Below, one piece after another: positions 29,562 through 38,239 of a DNA stretch of 55,499 nt. The notes under the pieces were generated by a model. That model saw only the letters and a program-made list of their open reading frames with translations, was not told the DNA's origin and did no database searches. The position numbers and the translations under genes were made by a program. Every line of letters begins with the position of its first letter. Position 1 is the stretch's first letter. Where the stretch lies: positions 1-55,499 of the forward strand of contig CAIMMM010000141.1 in NCBI GenBank assembly GCA_903842575.1, read 5' to 3'. This stretch comes from an uncultured Bacteroidota bacterium (lineage in GTDB: Bacteria; Bacteroidota; Bacteroidia; Flavobacteriales; Flavobacteriaceae).

Positions 29562-30825
29562 TCTTGAAAAATAATTTTCTAAACATGATTAAAATCAAGA
29601 AAAGACAAATAACATTCGCATAAAAATAGGCTTGTAAAACACCTTCAACCGCATTTTTTTGCATAAGAAAAAAGGAAAGTAAAAGATACGCAATATTAAA
29701 TACTAACTCACCTACAAAATAGCGTTTCATCATTGTTTTTACCACTATCTGGAAGCCAAATGCCAAGGTCAATACCCTAACAAAATCGCCCATCAGTTGC
29801 CAAATCAATACATTTTCGATATTGGAAAATTCTTTGGTAAATGCTATTTTTAAAATAATTCCTTTTACTAAAAAAACAACAACCAACATCAACAAAAACA
29901 AGGGAACAAAAAATTTGAAATAAGATTTTAGTTCTATTTTAAATTCACTTTCAGTGTGAATGGAAGCCAATTTAGGCATGTAATACAAGGACAAACCTGA
30001 ACTAAAAAACAACATATAAAAACTCGACAATCTGTTAACCGCATCCCAAATACCTGCTTCATGAAGCGAATATTTTTGAACAATAGCATTTCTGATAAAC
30101 AGCAATGTCAACGGAACGATAACTGCACTTAGTAAGGCCATAATGGAAAACCTTTTGATGACATGCAAATACTTTCGACTTATGATTTTTTGCAAATCAA
30201 ATTTAAAGTAATCCATATCCTTTCTAACAAATAAAAAGGTTACTAATACCATTAAAAACTCCCCAACGGACAAAGACAAAAGCCCACCAAAAATATTGTG
30301 CTTCCAGATTAATAGTGCAGTTGTCCCAAACACTAAAATATTGGAAACGATTTGAATAATTACAATGCTTTTATATTTTTCCAATCCATTATAAATAGCC
30401 AACCAAAAGGTATTGATAACCATTAAAGGCAATAGCAATCCGAAAAATTGAATGGGAATTTTATAAACATCCGTGAAAAATAAAAAACTGGATATAGGAG
30501 TAGCAAATAGTAAGACGCCAATGGCTAAACCACTTGAAATAATCCAAAACAACCAGAAGAAAGTAGAATAAATGATGGAGATTTCTTTTTTATCCTCTTT
30601 GTTTTCTACAAAAATTTTGACGACAGAATTGCTAATTCCTATTGTAGCAATCGACTTTAACATGGTAGAAAAATTTCTAAAACTTCCCATTAAAGCCATC
30701 CCTGAGGTGCCCAAATAAATAGAAATAATTTTAGAAGAAAAAATGCCTAACACAAAGCTTACCGCTACCGAAATGGAATTCAGCGATAAAACTTTGTACA
30801 GTTTATTTTCACGTAGGAATTTCAA
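29554..30825 (-). CDS. Wzx-type polysaccharide flippase
   Basis: 423 residues with about 12 hydrophobic helices, of the MOP/PST superfamily. The N-terminus, KVLSLNSISVAVSFVLGIFSSKIISIYLGTSGMALMGS, is the usual first two helices, with the Gly-rich loop after helix 1. It probably flips an undecaprenyl-diphosphate-linked repeat unit from the cytoplasm to the periplasm. A Wzy polymerase is not obvious in the window. It is the last gene of the operon 31406-30827-29554 (gaps 21 and 1 bases). Relatives named WzxE are the closest type, but the exact glycan is unknown. Confidence 0.87.
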   Translation of the reverse strand: MKFLRENKLYKVLSLNSISVAVSFVLGIFSSKIISIYLGTSGMALMGSFRNFSTMLKSIATIGISNSVVKIFVENKEDKKEISIIYSTFFWLFWIISSGLAIGVLLFATPISSFLFFTDVYKIPIQFFGLLLPLMVINTFWLAIYNGLEKYKSIVIIQIVSNILVFGTTALLIWKHNIFGGLLSLSVGEFLMVLVTFLFVRKDMDYFKFDLQKIISRKYLHVIKRFSIMALLSAVIVPLTLLFIRNAIVQKYSLHEAGIWDAVNRLSSFYMLFFSSGLSLYYMPKLASIHTESEFKIELKSYFKFFVPLFLLMLVVVFLVKGIILKIAFTKEFSNIENVLIWQLMGDFVRVLTLAFGFQIVVKTMMKRYFVGELVFNIAYLLLSFFLMQKNAVEGVLQAYFYANVICLFLILIMFRKLFFKIN

Positions 30826-30826
30826 T

Positions 30827-31384
30827 TTATAGATTTCTGATTACACGAGCCGGGTTTCCTGCAGCAATTACGTTTTCGGGAATATTGCATGTAACTATGG
30901 AATCACTACCTATAACAGAATTATTACCAATGGTTACTCCTTTCAAAATGGTTACATTATCTCCTATAAAAACATTCTCAAAAATATAAACAGCTACTGA
31001 TTTTGGATCTCCACTATGTCTATCTTCAATTGAAAGGTTATGCCCATCATTATCAATAATCGAACAATTAACCCCAATTAATACATTGTCTTTAATTTCA
31101 ATTTTTGAAAATGCTGTTGCTGAAAATCCATTATTTATAGAAACATTATTGCCGATTTTTATTTGACTATCTTTATTTCTTACTTCAAGATAAACATAAT
31201 GGGAATAAAAATTTGGAGATGCTACAACTCCGATTTGTACCTTGTTGCCAAATAAAATGGTCCCTTCCCCTTTTAATAATAAAGGATGAAAAAGCAATGG
31301 TTTCCCAATAACATTTTTGCAATCCGATAACATTTGGTATTTCCAAATCCGTAAGGTGACAAAAAGAAATTTTAATACTCTCAT
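30827..31384 (-). CDS. Hexapeptide-repeat acyltransferase
   Basis: 185 residues. Repeats of the left-handed beta-helix type (I-G-x4 units) run through the middle and end, for example IGNNVSI, IKDNVLIGVN, IFENVFIGDNVTILKGVTIGNNSVIGSDSIV. The C-terminal IPENVIAAGNPARVIRN is the family ending. A His in IDNDGHNL lies where the catalytic histidine of serine or sugar O-acetyltransferases is found. The N-terminal 50 residues (MRVLKFLFVTLRIWKYQML) are basic and hydrophobic and could associate with the membrane. Likely to acetylate a glycan residue. It is one base upstream of the flippase gene. Confidence 0.85.
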   Translation of the reverse strand: MRVLKFLFVTLRIWKYQMLSDCKNVIGKPLLFHPLLLKGEGTILFGNKVQIGVVASPNFYSHYVYLEVRNKDSQIKIGNNVSINNGFSATAFSKIEIKDNVLIGVNCSIIDNDGHNLSIEDRHSGDPKSVAVYIFENVFIGDNVTILKGVTIGNNSVIGSDSIVTCNIPENVIAAGNPARVIRNL

Positions 31385-31405
31385 TTTATTTATCTAAAAA
31401 ATTAA

Positions 31406-32383
31406 TCAAATAAAAACATGGTCTAAAAGTAGGTGGTTTTTTGTTTCCACTTCATAAAAATTTTGCACTACTGAAGTTGCACCAAAACTTTCTTTCCAAA
31501 AATCTATGGAAGCAACAATATTTTTTCCTTCATTTTCATGTGTTGGACCAAAATCAAAATACTCTTTATCTTTTGAAACTTCGTGAATTAAGTAATCATA
31601 TAAAAAATCCAAACTTCCCAATTCATTATTTCTTTCATTACCTGAAATATATTGTGGTTTGACAACATTATCCGTAATAAAAACGGTGGTTCCACAAACT
31701 AGTTCCTCCTTGTAATACACATTAAAATGGCGAATGTTATCGGGAAATCTGCTTTGTAATATGGCTATCTCGGCTGCGGTATGAACAGGAACGGCATTGA
31801 ATTTTTCTTTTAAATTTGGGAGTAACAATTGCTTCCAAAAAACATCAAAATTCGTTTCTTCTTTAATAATTAAGTTATTCTCTTTCCCTCTGTTAATACA
31901 CTGTCTTCTCGACTTAGATATTACATATTCCTTCTTCAAAGGAAGCACTAACAAATTGTGCTTCATGATAAACCGCGATTGGCAAATGTGCATCAAATAA
32001 TTAACTTCATCCGAAAAAGTAGCGCAATAAATGGATGGTAATTCTTTTAATTTCAAATGAGTTATGTTGTTTTCAAATAAAAACTTCAAAATGGATTTGA
32101 ATACTTCTATGGTATCATAAAGTTTTGCGTTTTTGCTTAAAATCAAACCGCCATAAGTCAATCCTTGATGGGAATGCACGGTAGTATCCATCCTATTTGC
32201 TGGCAGTAATCCAACCAGTTTTTTTCCTTCAAAAACCAGCAAAGAATAATCCTGGAATCTATCCGCATGATATTCCATAAAATCACGATAAAATAGAAAA
32301 GTGGCGTTTTTGGCTTTGCTAAGAAAAGCATTCCAAAGGATATAATCCGTAGGTTCGTATTTTTTAATGGAGTAGTTTTTCAC
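31406..32383 (-). CDS. FemAB/GNAT-like acyl or aminoacyl transferase
   Basis: 325 residues. Two GNAT-like lobes can be seen: an N-terminal one with YSLLVFEGKKLVGLLPANR, and a C-terminal one with FNVYYKEELVCGTTVFI and LDFLYDYLIHEVSKDKEYFDFGPTHE. The latter is typical of FemAB-like proteins in polysaccharide loci. It probably transfers an acetyl or aminoacyl group to an amino sugar or lipid-linked unit. It heads the operon with the acyltransferase and flippase genes. Specific substrate unknown. Confidence 0.75.
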   Translation of the reverse strand: MKNYSIKKYEPTDYILWNAFLSKAKNATFLFYRDFMEYHADRFQDYSLLVFEGKKLVGLLPANRMDTTVHSHQGLTYGGLILSKNAKLYDTIEVFKSILKFLFENNITHLKLKELPSIYCATFSDEVNYLMHICQSRFIMKHNLLVLPLKKEYVISKSRRQCINRGKENNLIIKEETNFDVFWKQLLLPNLKEKFNAVPVHTAAEIAILQSRFPDNIRHFNVYYKEELVCGTTVFITDNVVKPQYISGNERNNELGSLDFLYDYLIHEVSKDKEYFDFGPTHENEGKNIVASIDFWKESFGATSVVQNFYEVETKNHLLLDHVFI

Positions 32384-32470
32384 TTCAACTATTTAGACAT
32401 TGGAAAATTAAGCAAATAAATAATAAAATCATTGACATTGTTAAAAATTAGGGATTTTAAAATAAATCTG

Positions 32471-32478
32471 TAACTTTA
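32471..32478 (+). promoter_or_regulatory. Candidate -7 box of the T9SS cargo gene
   Basis: TAACTTTA, one base from TAnnTTTG, 12 bases upstream of the ATG at 32491. No correctly spaced TTG. The 107-base gap holds nothing else that I recognise. Confidence 0.3.
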
Positions 32479-32490
32479 AGCCAATTAATA

Positions 32491-34296
32491 ATGAGTTTCG
32501 TGAAACTAAAACATTACAATTTCATTTTTATTGTCTTTCTATTTAAAATTTGTTCCGTTTTTGGGCAAGATGTTTCCTTATATCATCAATTTAATGGCCG
32601 ATATGATTTTACTTTTATAGGCAATACTCTAAATCCGGAAGAGAATAGTTTTCAAAATTTCCCAATAATTAACACCTCCTCTTCGGCTACGCTTACCATG
32701 GGAAGCAATGACCAAATTGAAAGCGCCTATCTGTATTGGGCAGGTTCTGGAACTGGAGATTTTGATGTAAAATTGAATGATATTTCTCTAACACCCGACC
32801 GAACTTTTAGCCATCAAAGAATTGTTTCTGGTTTGGTTTTAGATTATTTTAGTGCCTTTAAAGACATTACCGCTTTGGTGCAACAAATCGGTAATGGACA
32901 ATATACTTTATCCGAATTGGACGTTTCTTCTTTTATAGAACAACACTTTGAAAGAAAAACAAATTTTGCAGGTTGGGCCATTGTAATCATCTATAAAAAT
33001 ACTGCACTTCCTTTAAACCAACTTAATGTTTACGACGGTTTACAAGCTATTCCTGATGAAGTAGATATCACATTGAATTCTTTAAATGTAATTGACAATC
33101 AAGATGCCAAAATTGGTTTTCTAGCTTGGGAAGGCGATTCTGGAATTTCAGTCAATGAAACCTTGCGAATTAATGGAAATATATTGAGTGAGCTACCTTT
33201 AAATCCTCCTGACAATGCTTTTAATGGCACCAATAGCGTAACGGGAAGCGGTAATTTATACAACATGGATTTGGATATTTATGGCATTCAAGACAACATA
33301 GCTATTGGTGATACTTCAGCTGATATTCAAATGACTTCCGGTCAGGATTTTGTCATGATTAATGCCATAGTAACCAAACTAAATAGTCAGCTACCCGATG
33401 CTACCATTACCATTGATGCAATTCAAAAAGAGTGTGATTCTAGATCAATCATCGTGGATTATACCGTTTTAAACTTAAATAGTACCAATGCACTCCCAGT
33501 AGGAACTCCAATTTCTATTTATGTCAATGGGAAATATATTCAAACTATCCTGACTACCGCTATCATTCCAATTGGTGGATCCATCACAGGGCAAATTTCC
33601 ATTGTTATTCCAGATGAAACACCTTTAGATTTTGTGCTTCAATTTGTGGTTGATGATACTGGAAATGGTATCGGAATTGTCACTGAATTAGTCGAAAATA
33701 ACAACAGCTTTTCAACGAATGTTTCACTATGGATTTCTCCTGCTTTTAATCCTTTGGAACCTCTTATTTCTTGCAACGAAGGATTAACAAAAGGTAACTT
33801 TAACTTCTCCAATTATGAGGATTTAGTGAAAGTGAATCCGCAAGATACAGTTCGTTTCTACGAAAGTATGGAAGATGCCACCAACGAAGTTAATCCAATT
33901 ATAAACACCAGTAATTATGTTGCTTTAACTACTCCAAAAGAAATATTTGTTCGAATTGATAATGATAATTGTTTTAGTATTACTTCCTTTTTATTAACTA
34001 CAAGAAATTGTCCTCCAACCGTTTACAACTATGTGTCGGCCAACAATGACACGCTGAATGATAGTTTTTTTATTGCAGGTTTGCATAACATCTTTCTTAA
34101 TTATAAATTAGAAATATACAACCGATGGGGAAGATTAATTTGGATAGGAAATAATGAAAAAGAAGATTGGGATGGCACTATTAAAGAAGGTGTTGGCACT
34201 AAAAATGCCCCCGAAGGAACCTATTATTATTTATTATTTCTAAATGATATTGATAACCCCAAACCGCTTAGTGGTTTTTTATTTTTAAACCGATAA
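32491..34296 (+). CDS. T9SS type-B sorting domain surface protein
   Basis: 601 residues. A signal peptide ends near SVFGQ. The N-terminal region up to about 270 has a domain with IESAYLYWAGSGTGDFDV and FAGWAIVIIYKNTALPLNQLNVYDG, a beta-rich module I have seen in flavobacterial surface proteins. Next come CARDB-like segments (about 290-410: SIIVDYTVLNLNSTNALPVGTP). The last 90 residues form the gliding-motility-associated (CHU_C, type B) C-terminal domain: NDTLNDSFF, YKLEIYNRWGRLIW, DWDGTIKEG, APEGTYYYLLF and a final FLFLNR. This domain sends proteins through T9SS, usually with a SprF-like partner. No sprF gene is next to it, so it may use the one at 50618. Confidence 0.9.
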   Translation: MSFVKLKHYNFIFIVFLFKICSVFGQDVSLYHQFNGRYDFTFIGNTLNPEENSFQNFPIINTSSSATLTMGSNDQIESAYLYWAGSGTGDFDVKLNDISLTPDRTFSHQRIVSGLVLDYFSAFKDITALVQQIGNGQYTLSELDVSSFIEQHFERKTNFAGWAIVIIYKNTALPLNQLNVYDGLQAIPDEVDITLNSLNVIDNQDAKIGFLAWEGDSGISVNETLRINGNILSELPLNPPDNAFNGTNSVTGSGNLYNMDLDIYGIQDNIAIGDTSADIQMTSGQDFVMINAIVTKLNSQLPDATITIDAIQKECDSRSIIVDYTVLNLNSTNALPVGTPISIYVNGKYIQTILTTAIIPIGGSITGQISIVIPDETPLDFVLQFVVDDTGNGIGIVTELVENNNSFSTNVSLWISPAFNPLEPLISCNEGLTKGNFNFSNYEDLVKVNPQDTVRFYESMEDATNEVNPIINTSNYVALTTPKEIFVRIDNDNCFSITSFLLTTRNCPPTVYNYVSANNDTLNDSFFIAGLHNIFLNYKLEIYNRWGRLIWIGNNEKEDWDGTIKEGVGTKNAPEGTYYYLLFLNDIDNPKPLSGFLFLNR

Positions 34297-34306
34297 AAAA
34301 AGGATG

Positions 34307-34314
34307 TAACTTTG
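34307..34314 (+). promoter_or_regulatory. -7 box of the SpoU methyltransferase gene
   Basis: TAACTTTG, an exact TAnnTTTG, 21 bases before the ATG at 34336. Its last three bases are the TTG that would otherwise be taken as a start codon. No TTG is seen at the -33 position. Confidence 0.5.
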
Positions 34315-34335
34315 AACTTTGCCAATCAACAACGT

Positions 34336-35118
34336 ATGAAACAAATCTCCTCAGCTCAAAATCCCTATATTAAATCCTTGGTTTTATTACAAGAAAAAAC
34401 CAAAGCCAGAAAACAATCGGGTACTTTCCTGATTGAAGGAATGAGAGAAATTGAATTGGCAATAAAAGGGAATTATGAACTAGAAACTATCCTAATTGTT
34501 TCCGAACTACTTGATAAATCGTTTAAAATTTCCTCTTTTCAATGTGAAATTATCGAAATTTCGAAAGAAGTCTTTCAAAAACTGGCTTATCGTAAATCTA
34601 CAGATGGAATTTTAGCTATTGCAAAAACTAAAAACTTACAACTTTCCGAATTAAAACTCAGCAAAAACCCGTTAATCCTTGTAGTGGAAGCTATCGAAAA
34701 ACCGGGAAATATTGGTGCCATGCTTCGTACTGCCGATGCTGCCAAATTAGATGCGGTAATTATTGCCAATCCAAAAACGGATTTATACAATCCAAACATT
34801 GTGCGTTCTAGTGTGGGGTGTTTGTTTACCAATCAAATTGCTATGGGCTCCACCGAAGAAGTGATTGCCTTTTTAAAAGAAAAACAAATTGCCTTTTATA
34901 GTGCAACATTGCAAAACGCAACTCATTATGACACCCAAAATTATACAACGCCCACCGCATTGGTTGTAGGAACAGAAGATATAGGATTATCAAAACTTTG
35001 GAGAGAAGAAGCCACCCAAAATGTTATTATTCCGATGCAAGGTGAAATTGACTCCATGAACGTTTCAGTTGCGGCAGCCATTTTAATTTTTGAAGCAAAG
35101 AGACAACGAGGATTTTAA
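34336..35118 (+). CDS. SpoU/TrmH-family RNA methyltransferase
   Basis: 260 residues from ATG 34336 (MKQISSAQNPYIKSL). Methylates the 2'-OH of a ribose in rRNA or tRNA using SAM; the target cannot be read from the sequence. An N-terminal substrate-binding domain (GTFLIEGMREIELA) is followed by the SPOUT knot with its three motifs: EKPGNIGAMLRTADA with NIVRSSVGCLF (motif 1), LVVGTEDIGL (motif 2) and IPMQGEIDSMNVSVAAAILIFE (motif 3). The upstream TTG at 34312 lies in the promoter box and is rejected as start. It precedes relA/spoT by 80 bases. Confidence 0.9.
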   Translation: MKQISSAQNPYIKSLVLLQEKTKARKQSGTFLIEGMREIELAIKGNYELETILIVSELLDKSFKISSFQCEIIEISKEVFQKLAYRKSTDGILAIAKTKNLQLSELKLSKNPLILVVEAIEKPGNIGAMLRTADAAKLDAVIIANPKTDLYNPNIVRSSVGCLFTNQIAMGSTEEVIAFLKEKQIAFYSATLQNATHYDTQNYTTPTALVVGTEDIGLSKLWREEATQNVIIPMQGEIDSMNVSVAAAILIFEAKRQRGF

Positions 35119-35148
35119 ATTTAAATTATATAAATGACAGCTTCCCAC

Positions 35149-35179
35149 TTGCACATCTCAATACTTCTTTCTATTTTTA
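35149..35179 (+). promoter_or_regulatory. relA/spoT promoter
   Basis: TTG (35149-35151), a 20-base spacer, then TATTTTTA (35172-35179), which differs from the consensus only in the last base. The start of transcription would lie near 35185, which rules out the TTG at 35184 as a start codon and supports ATG at 35199. Confidence 0.6.
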
Positions 35180-35198
35180 GGAATTGAACCGTCATGCA

Positions 35199-37418
35199 AT
35201 GATTGAGATAGATTTAGAAGCCGAAAAAAAAGCTATTGCTCGGGAATACAAAGAATTACTTCGAATTAGTTATCAAACTCTCACCGATTCTGATAAAAAA
35301 TTAATTCGAAAAGCGTTCAATGTTGCCGTTGATGCCCATAAAGACCAGCGAAGAAAATCGGGGGAAGCTTATATTTTTCACCCTATTGGTGTTGCAAAAA
35401 TAGTAGCTTCCGAAATTGGTCTTGGACCAACAAGTATCGCAGCCGCTCTAATGCATGATGTGGTAGAAGATACCGACGTCACTTTGGAAGACATTGAAAA
35501 AATGTTCAATCCAAAAATCGCTCAACTGGTAGAAGGTTTGACCAAAATCGCTCAGGTAAAAAAAGACATGAATATCTCCATGCAAGCGGAAAATTTCCGT
35601 AAGATGCTCTTGACTTTAAATGATGATGTTCGCGTGATTCTTATCAAAATTGCCGATCGTTTGCATAATATGCAAACGATGGATTCCATGGCCGACGATA
35701 AACAAATCAAAATTGCCTCCGAAACTTTATATATTTATGCACCCCTTGCCCATCGATTGGGATTGTACAATATAAAAACTAAGTTGGAAGATTTAGGCCT
35801 GAAATATACCGAACCCGAAGTTTATAAAGATATCGTCGGTAAAATAAAAGAGACCAAAGAAGAGCAAGATGAATATATAAAAACGATTTCAAATGTCTTA
35901 AAAAAATCAATGGATGAAGAAAATATAGATTTTTCTATCAAAGGAAGACCAAAATCTATTTATTCCATCCGAAGAAAAATGGCTTCTCAAAATGTAAGTT
36001 TTGACGAGGTCTATGATAAATTTGCACTACGAATTATATACAAATCCAATCTCCATGACGAAAAATTCCTAGCATGGAAAATTTATTCCATCGTAACCGA
36101 TCATTATCGTCCAAGTCCAAGTAGATTACGCGATTGGATTTCCTCCCCAAAATCCTCTGGTTACGAAGCGCTGCATATCACTGTTATGGGACCAAAAGGA
36201 CGTTGGGTTGAAATTCAAGTACGTAGTGAACGCATGGATGAAATTGCCGAAAAAGGATACGCAGCACACTATAAATACAAACAAGGTGCCAACGAAGAAA
36301 GCGGATTGGATGTTTGGTTAAACCTTCTCAAAGAAGCTTTGGAAAGTTCTGAAACCAATGCGGTAGATTTTGTGGAAGATTTCAAAATGAATTTGTATGC
36401 CAAAGAAATCTTCGTTTTTACACCAAAAGGAGAAATCAAATCCTTACCCAAAGGCGCCACATCTTTAGACTTTGCTTTTAGCATTCACTCGGAAATAGGT
36501 GTAAAAACGCGTGGAACCCGTGTCAATGGTAAGTTGGTACAACTCAACCATGAATTAAAAAGTGGAGATCAAGTTGAGATTATTACGTCACCTCATCAAA
36601 AACCAACGGTCAACTGGCTAGATTATGTAACCACATCTAGAGCAAAAAATAAAATTAAAAATGTTCTAAACGAGGATACTAAAAATACGGCAGAAGAAGG
36701 TAAAGAATTGTTAACGAGGAAATTAAAACAATTAAAAATCACTTTAAGTGAAAGTGTTGTAAATGAATTAGTAAGTTTCTTTGGTTTAAAAACCAGTTTA
36801 GATTTGTTCTATCGTGTGGGAATTGGCGCTATTGAAAATCAACAATTAAAAGATTTTGCAGCCCAAAAAAGCAATGCATTTATTAATTTTTTCAAAAACA
36901 AAATCAAACGCTCTCCAAGTGTAAAACCAGATGAAATTAACAAACAAGAGCTGACTAAAAATCTTGATTTACTAGTTTTTGGTAAAGAAAATGACAAACT
37001 TGATTATAAACTTTCCTCTTGCTGCAACCCAATTCCTGGAGACATTGTTTTTGGATTCATAACCATCAATGAAGGGATAAAAGTGCACAAGAAAGATTGT
37101 CCAAATGCTATTGCGCTTCAGTCCAACTATGCCTATCGTATCATGCAAGCAAAATGGATAGATTCAACACAGCAAGAATTTAAAGCCACATTAAAAATCA
37201 CCGGGATGGATAGTTTGGGATTAACCAATGAGTTAACCAAAGTAATTTCTAACAATATGCTTGTAAATATTCAAAGTATTTCCTTAAATGGAGAAGCCGG
37301 AATATTCAACGGTCAAGTAACCGTTGTTGTTCAAAATAATGCCATTTTGAAAAAACTAATTGACAATATCAAAAAAATTGATGGTGTAGATAAAGTAACT
37401 CGAATTTACACAAATTAA
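35199..37418 (+). CDS. Bifunctional RelA/SpoT (p)ppGpp synthetase/hydrolase
   Basis: 739 residues, the full domain set. The N-terminal HD hydrolase domain has His61, HDVVEDT with His86-Asp87, and ADRLHNM at 152-158. The synthetase domain has GRPKSIYSIRRKM near 249 and VEIQVR near 337. A TGS domain lies at about 385-450 (IFVFTPKGEIKSLPKGATSLDFAF), a helical and zinc-finger-like part has SSCCNPIPGD, and an ACT domain ends the chain. HD motifs are intact, so hydrolysis is expected; a synthetase activity is also likely. It sets the stringent response under amino acid or carbon starvation. The ATG start gives MIEIDLEAEKKAIAREYKE. Confidence 0.95.
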   Translation: MIEIDLEAEKKAIAREYKELLRISYQTLTDSDKKLIRKAFNVAVDAHKDQRRKSGEAYIFHPIGVAKIVASEIGLGPTSIAAALMHDVVEDTDVTLEDIEKMFNPKIAQLVEGLTKIAQVKKDMNISMQAENFRKMLLTLNDDVRVILIKIADRLHNMQTMDSMADDKQIKIASETLYIYAPLAHRLGLYNIKTKLEDLGLKYTEPEVYKDIVGKIKETKEEQDEYIKTISNVLKKSMDEENIDFSIKGRPKSIYSIRRKMASQNVSFDEVYDKFALRIIYKSNLHDEKFLAWKIYSIVTDHYRPSPSRLRDWISSPKSSGYEALHITVMGPKGRWVEIQVRSERMDEIAEKGYAAHYKYKQGANEESGLDVWLNLLKEALESSETNAVDFVEDFKMNLYAKEIFVFTPKGEIKSLPKGATSLDFAFSIHSEIGVKTRGTRVNGKLVQLNHELKSGDQVEIITSPHQKPTVNWLDYVTTSRAKNKIKNVLNEDTKNTAEEGKELLTRKLKQLKITLSESVVNELVSFFGLKTSLDLFYRVGIGAIENQQLKDFAAQKSNAFINFFKNKIKRSPSVKPDEINKQELTKNLDLLVFGKENDKLDYKLSSCCNPIPGDIVFGFITINEGIKVHKKDCPNAIALQSNYAYRIMQAKWIDSTQQEFKATLKITGMDSLGLTNELTKVISNNMLVNIQSISLNGEAGIFNGQVTVVVQNNAILKKLIDNIKKIDGVDKVTRIYTN

Positions 37419-37465
37419 TAGTAAGGATTGAAAATATAATTGTTATTGACATTCCTATTTAATAA

Positions 37466-37512
37466 CTTTTAATAGTTAACCTTTAATAGCTTAAACAAAA
37501 AAATTACCTTTG
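37466..37512 (+). promoter_or_regulatory. Repeated operator-like motif and -7 box before the Fur-family gene
   Basis: Two copies of TTTAATAG (37468-37475 and 37482-37489) lie 14 bases apart in a near-repeat (CTTTTAATAGTT / CCTTTAATAGCT). The first copy is also inside a palindrome TAACT(N6)AGTTA (37463-37478). An exact -7 box TACCTTTG follows at 37505-37512. The second copy covers the place of the -33 element, where no TTG is found. This suggests a regulator site, perhaps autoregulation. The -7 box ends five bases before the ATG, so the mRNA may be leaderless or nearly so. Confidence 0.5.
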
Positions 37513-37517
37513 CCCAC

Positions 37518-37970
37518 ATGACACTAATTGCTTTAGACAATTCAAAAAACCAAGATACGGTAAAAAATGTTTTTACTGCCTATCTTGAAAATAAAGGACA
37601 TAGAAAAACACCTGAACGTTATGCCATTCTTCTAGAAATCTATGATAGTGAAGAACATTTTGATATAGAACATCTTTATGTTAAAATGAAAAACAAAAAC
37701 TATCGTGTGAGTCGAGCAACTTTGTACAACACTATTGAGTTGCTTTTGGATTGTGGTTTAGTTCGCAAACATCAGTTTGGTCAAAACCAAGCTCATTATG
37801 AAAAATCCTATTTTGACAAACAACATGACCATATCATCATGACCGATACTGGGGAAGTGATTGAGTTTTGTGACCCACGAATTCAAACCATAAAAAAAAC
37901 GATTGAAGAGTATTTTGGAATAGAAATTCAAAGCCATTCGTTGTATTTTTATGCTAACAAAAAAGAATAA
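37518..37970 (+). CDS. Fur-family transcriptional regulator, atypical zinc ligands
   Basis: 150 residues. The winged-helix DNA-binding domain (about 15-95) includes [15 protein letters not shown] and the recognition part [21 protein letters not shown]. The dimerisation domain keeps [17 protein letters not shown], so part of the regulatory metal site (His residues) is present. The CxxC pairs for structural zinc are missing: the first Cys is replaced by Thr (MTDT), and the C-terminus YFYANKKE has none. It is therefore a divergent Fur/PerR-type protein; the metal or peroxide signal cannot be stated. Followed by a small membrane protein gene after three bases. Confidence 0.88.
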   Translation: MTLIALDNSKNQDTVKNVFTAYLENKGHRKTPERYAILLEIYDSEEHFDIEHLYVKMKNKNYRVSRATLYNTIELLLDCGLVRKHQFGQNQAHYEKSYFDKQHDHIIMTDTGEVIEFCDPRIQTIKKTIEEYFGIEIQSHSLYFYANKKE

Positions 37971-37973
37971 TCT

Positions 37974-38204
37974 ATGAAACCTTTCGACTATTTAAAAAAA
38001 ACCTTCGTTTTTGTATTTGTTTTTTTTATCGTTTATAAAGCCGTTGGATTGATGTTCAACAGATTCGCCGATTTAAATTTACAAAATGTTTTAAAAATTG
38101 TATTAGTAGCCTTCATAACAGCATTAGTACTAGGTGTTATAAATTATTTTGCAAAAGTTGATTTTTTCACCAAGAAAGACAATCGCAAACCAAAAGACAA
38201 CTAA
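37974..38204 (+). CDS. Small membrane protein, two helices
   Basis: 76 residues, unknown function. Two hydrophobic segments can be seen (about 10-28 and 40-60: TFVFVFVFFIVYKAVGLMF and VLKIVLVAFITALVLGVINYF), with a basic C-terminal tail (KKDNRKPKDN). It begins three bases after the stop of the Fur-family gene, so it is almost certainly co-transcribed with it, and purA follows after 35 bases. I do not recognise the family. Confidence 0.75.
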   Translation: MKPFDYLKKTFVFVFVFFIVYKAVGLMFNRFADLNLQNVLKIVLVAFITALVLGVINYFAKVDFFTKKDNRKPKDN

Positions 38205-38239
38205 AAACTGTACACTACAAACAACAAACACACAACACA

